NCBI GenBank assembly: GCA_031271785.1
Contig: JAISUZ010000099.1
Coordinates: 1 to 34,508, forward strand
Length of the DNA stretch: 34,508 nucleotides
Direction of reading: 5' to 3'
From: Fibrobacter sp.
GTDB lineage: Bacteria; Fibrobacterota; Fibrobacteria; Fibrobacterales; Fibrobacteraceae
Part shown: positions 31,995 through 34,508 of the stretch, piece after piece
Numbering within the stretch: position 1 is the first letter of the stretch
Layout of the letters: each line of letters begins with the position of its first letter
Position numbers and translations under genes: made by a program
The notes under the pieces: generated by a model
The model's database searches: none
What the model was told of the DNA's origin: nothing
Seen by the model: the letters and a program-made list of their open reading frames with translations, nothing else

Positions 31995-33338
31995 TTAACT
32001 CATCCGGCGTTCAATCAGCCGGCAAAGTTTTTCCGCTTCCGCTTCGTCCGGCGCTTCGGCAATCACACGAATCACCGGTTCCGTATTCGAAGCCCGCACA
32101 TGAACCCAACATTTTTCTTTCCCAAGCCAAAGCCCGTCGCGCGCATCTTCTTTCCAACCGGAAAAGTCCTCGCGAATTTGAGAAAATACATTTTCAACGG
32201 ACGTTTTGCCCACGGCAAATTTCTTTTTGAGAATCACATACCGTGGGTTTTGTTCCGCAAAATCTTCCACACGCAATTTCCGGCGCGCCATCCAGGAAAG
32301 AACAAGCGCAATAGCCACCAAAGAATCGCGGCCGTAGTGAGTCGCCGGTAAAATCACGCCGCCGTTCCCTTCGCCGCCGATCACGCAACCGTGTTCCATC
32401 ATGGCGAGACTCACGTTAATTTCGCCCACGGGAGCGCGGAAACAGGGTACGCCCCACTTTTCCGCCACATCTTCGTTCATACGGGAAGTCGAAAGGTTAA
32501 TGCAATGCGGCGCCTGCTTTTGAGATAGCACTTCTTCGGCGGCAATCACCAGCGTATATTCTTCGCCGGCGGGCTCGCCTTTACTGTTCACGAGAGCGCA
32601 GCGGTCGGCATCCGGGTCAAGCGCAAACCCAACGGCGCAATGATTTTCCGTGACGGCGCGGGAAAGATCTTTCAAATTCTCCGGAAGCGGTTCGGCGCCG
32701 CGCGGAAATGGTTTCTCAGGGTCACAATGAATCGCCGTCACCTCGCAGCCGAGACTCTCCAAAAGTTTCGGCGCAATCAAAGAACCGGCGCCGTTCACTG
32801 CGTCCACAGCCACTTTCAAATGAGCCGCGCGAATCATCTCCGCATCGATAAACGGGATTTCCAAAATTTGCCGGATATGAATATCATCGGTATTTTCCGT
32901 ATGGGAAACACTCCCCATGCCGCGATAATCCGGGTAAGCAAACGCGGCGCGATCCGCGATTTCAAACAACGTTTTCACTTCTTTCGGACCGAGAAAAAGT
33001 CCGTCTTGATTCAAAAATTTAAGCGCGTTCCATTCGATCGGATTATGGCTCGCGGTAATAATAATCCCGCCGCCCGCTTTAAAATGAGGCACCAGCACTT
33101 CTACGGTAGGCGTAGTGGAGAGCCCCGCCTCAATCACTTCGACCCCGGACAACCGGCAAACGCCGGTCACAAAAGCGATAATCGCGTCTCCGGTGGGGCG
33201 CGAATCCCGGCCGATCACTATTTTTTTCGCCTGCGTTACTTCCAAAAAAGCCTTGACATGATTCAACAAAACAGCGGGCGTAAGAGAATCTCCAACAATA
33301 CCGCGAATTCCGGAGACAGAGCGCATCAATACAGACAT
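31995..33338 (-). CDS. glmM: phosphohexomutase, probably phosphoglucosamine mutase
   Basis: This alpha-D-phosphohexomutase family protein has 447 residues: SVSGIRGIVG at the N-terminus, the phosphoserine loop ITASHNPIEWNALKF, the metal loop DPDADR, the sugar-specificity loop GGEGNGG and the phosphate-binding loop RASNTEPVIRV. The next gene is glmS, so the most sensible role is converting glucosamine-6-phosphate to glucosamine-1-phosphate. The ASHNPIEWNALK form is seen in Bacteroidota-type mutases, where phosphomannomutase or phosphoglucomutase activity is also possible. The start overlaps the lpxK stop as TAATG, so the genes are coupled. Confidence 0.85.
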   Translation of the reverse strand: MSVLMRSVSGIRGIVGDSLTPAVLLNHVKAFLEVTQAKKIVIGRDSRPTGDAIIAFVTGVCRLSGVEVIEAGLSTTPTVEVLVPHFKAGGGIIITASHNPIEWNALKFLNQDGLFLGPKEVKTLFEIADRAAFAYPDYRGMGSVSHTENTDDIHIRQILEIPFIDAEMIRAAHLKVAVDAVNGAGSLIAPKLLESLGCEVTAIHCDPEKPFPRGAEPLPENLKDLSRAVTENHCAVGFALDPDADRCALVNSKGEPAGEEYTLVIAAEEVLSQKQAPHCINLSTSRMNEDVAEKWGVPCFRAPVGEINVSLAMMEHGCVIGGEGNGGVILPATHYGRDSLVAIALVLSWMARRKLRVEDFAEQNPRYVILKKKFAVGKTSVENVFSQIREDFSGWKEDARDGLWLGKEKCWVHVRASNTEPVIRVIAEAPDEAEAEKLCRLIERRMS

Positions 33339-34150
33339 TATTTTCCTTTGAGAATTTCCAATTCCTGTAAAGTTACAAAAATCAAAGGATTTTTTCTTTG
33401 AGTTTCGGAGAGCCGCTCCGCATCCTTTTCGCTCATAATGATTGATTTCCCTTGCCGGAGGAGCTTATCTGCTTTTCGGCGGAAATTCCGGTCGTGATCG
33501 GGGCAGGCGGTTTTGGATTCGAGCGTGAATCCGAAGTTTTCGAGGTCTTTAAAAAATCGTTCGGGATTCCCCAAACCGCATAAAGCGTGAAACGTTTTTT
33601 GTGAAGACTCGTTTCCGAGAGAATCGTGCACCGCGGCAATGTAAAACCGGATATCGGGCGTTTCAAAAGCATCACCGCAGCGAATTGTTTCCGAAATATC
33701 GCGGTGATCTTTTTCGAGACTCCGGCATTTTCCGCCGGGAATCAGGTCGGCGATCCTTTCGGCGCGCTCGCCCCAGCGGAGCACTATTTTCCGCGCGCCG
33801 GCAATGCGCCTGTCTTCAAGACCGTCGTCCCAGACAAAGTAATCAAATTGACCGTCGAGTGCGCGGGTGAGTTTCGCCCGGTTCCTAGTCGCCAAAACGG
33901 TGCATCCGGAGAGTTTCCGCCGGAGCCAAGGCACTTCATCGCGCGCGGCGGCTTTGTGACAAATAACCGCCACACGAAACCCTTTGGAAACGAGCGACCC
34001 GGCAAGCCAAGCGGCATAAGGTGTTTTCCCGGCGCCGCCGGCTAAAAAACTCCCCACAATAATCAATTCGGATTGCAAAAGCGGCGCCTGTTCGCGATAG
34101 AACAAACGCCGGCTGCACAGAAAAAAGAACCGGTAAAAAAGCGAAAGCAC
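33338..34150 (-). CDS. lpxK: tetraacyldisaccharide 4'-kinase, short and divergent
   Basis: LpxK phosphorylates the lipid A precursor at the inner membrane. Visible features are a hydrophobic N-terminal anchor (LSLFYRFFFLCSRRLFY), a P-loop GGAGKTPYAAWLA (usual form GGTGKTP), the DDG motif WDDGLEDRRIAG in place of the usual DDGFQHR, LIPGG where LLPAGPLREP is usual, and the C-terminal MSEKDAERL corresponding to T.KDAVKL. At 270 residues it is roughly 50 shorter than typical members. The start is a GTG without a clear Shine-Dalgarno. The family call is safe, but several active-site neighbours are altered. It leads the group with the mutase, glmS and scpA. Confidence 0.85.
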   Translation of the reverse strand: MLSLFYRFFFLCSRRLFYREQAPLLQSELIIVGSFLAGGAGKTPYAAWLAGSLVSKGFRVAVICHKAAARDEVPWLRRKLSGCTVLATRNRAKLTRALDGQFDYFVWDDGLEDRRIAGARKIVLRWGERAERIADLIPGGKCRSLEKDHRDISETIRCGDAFETPDIRFYIAAVHDSLGNESSQKTFHALCGLGNPERFFKDLENFGFTLESKTACPDHDRNFRRKADKLLRQGKSIIMSEKDAERLSETQRKNPLIFVTLQELEILKGK

Positions 34151-34234
34151 TATGGCAAAATAAAAAATGTTGGATTGTACAACACCTCTGAAACCAAAAC
34201 AACCGCCTCGTCATTCGCACGATCCGGGATCCAT

Positions 34235-34410
34235 GGGCGTGCCCCGGCGCATTTATATAAAGCCTGCATGAAAGCCGCGCCGGGTCGGCGTGTCTCCGGG
34301 CTACCCTCCGGTCGGTGCCGGATATTTCGGTTCTTCGGAAGGAAAATTGCAGGGATTCGGAAATATCCGGCACTGCGCGCTTCGCGCGCACCCTCCGCCT
34401 GCCTCACGCG
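34235..34410 (+). repeat. dispersed structured repeat, copy D
   Basis: This copy begins GGGCGTGCCCCGGCGC, closes with GCGCCGGGTCGGCGTG at about 34277-34292, and ends CCTCCGCCTGCCTCACGCG, the same end as copy A. Its variable part has a 14-bp perfect hairpin: GTGCCGGATATTTC (34315-34328) with GAAATATCCGGCAC (34360-34373). It lies upstream of lpxK on the opposite strand. The remainder of 34151-34508 has no gene; open frames on both strands here follow the repeat and lack homologues I recognise. Confidence 0.8.
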
Positions 34411-34415
34411 AAGAA

Positions 34416-34497
34416 AAGGCATTCGTATATGCCTCCAAAAACATTGTCAGCACGCAAGCGTATTGACGTTGTTTTTTACGGCATATACAAACGCCTT
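34416..34497. repeat. 18-bp imperfect inverted repeat at the window end
   Basis: AAGGCATTCGTATATGCC at 34416-34433 and GGCATATACAAACGCCTT at 34480-34497 are inverted copies with 2 mismatches, separated by 46 bases. They begin just after repeat copy D. The right arm overlaps a weak promoter-like pair, TTGACG at 34463-34468 and TATACA at 34484-34489, whose spacing of 15 is short. Confidence 0.6.
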
Positions 34498-34508
34498 AAA
34501 AATGTAAA

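Noticed and set aside
31185-32351. 388-codon plus-strand open frame opposite glmS and the mutase gene
   Set aside because: It is antisense to two strong genes, with repetitive Arg/Phe/His composition typical of a shadow frame.
34150-34422. 90-codon minus-strand open frame through repeat copy D
   Set aside because: It is explained by the repeat, and the analogous frame in copy A does not give the same protein.

Overview
The window looks like a chromosomal segment of a Fibrobacterota (Fibrobacter-like) bacterium. The evidence is a lipoprotein with two FISUMP domains (Fibrobacter succinogenes major paralogous domain), relic FISUMP tails, many surface proteins with serine-rich linkers behind signal peptides, and an M6 metalloprotease ending in a type-IX-secretion-like sorting domain. 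An LpxK homologue and an MCE/MlaD protein indicate a diderm cell. Most of the sequence is dense housekeeping DNA with ATGA or TAATG gene overlaps. I saw no prophage, insertion-sequence transposase, CRISPR array, rRNA or tRNA.

Layout. 1-870: 3' part of a sigma-54-dependent activator. 976-2580: a short form of phosphate acetyltransferase. 2597-5436: secreted M6 metalloprotease between two copies of a dispersed repeat. 5437-8136: leuS. 8270-9740: tandem-FISUMP lipoprotein and an XRE regulator. 10133-13097: FKBP lipoprotein, M23 peptidase and a DMT permease. 13250-18406 (minus): an operon of MCE protein, HPr, Enzyme I and TPR-SLT lytic transglycosylase. 18787-19392: serine-linker lipoprotein. 20005-25424 (minus): CnoX-like protein, catalytic M16 peptidase, non-catalytic M16 lipoprotein, an unknown exported protein and TrmH, tightly coupled. 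25525-28665 (plus): zinc-ribbon protein, two paralogous membrane-anchored beta-rich proteins and an AI-2E family permease, all overlapping. 28761-29057: HU. 29113-34150 (minus): lpxK, glmM-like mutase, glmS and scpA.

The most unusual signal is non-coding. Five intergenic sites (2597, 5361, 18559, 19998 and 34235 mark the 5' ends) carry a dispersed element of about 95-240 bp. Full copies have a GGGCGTGCCC-like start, a GC-rich stem closing on GGTCGGGC, a variable hairpin and a CCTCACGC end. Comparing copies shows compensatory changes in stems, so the element probably folds as RNA or as single-stranded DNA. Relic coding sequence lies beside some copies, notably a FISUMP tail whose stop codon abuts one copy.

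Other points of interest are the coupled 25525-28665 operon of unknown function, the pairing of general PTS proteins with envelope genes, a Pta that lacks its usual middle domain, a CnoX-like protein without the active-site cysteines, and a short sequence shared by two distant loci that forms the odd N-terminus of the non-catalytic M16 protein. A recurring CTATTTT/CTAATTT string 9-60 bases upstream of starts is a candidate -10 element.
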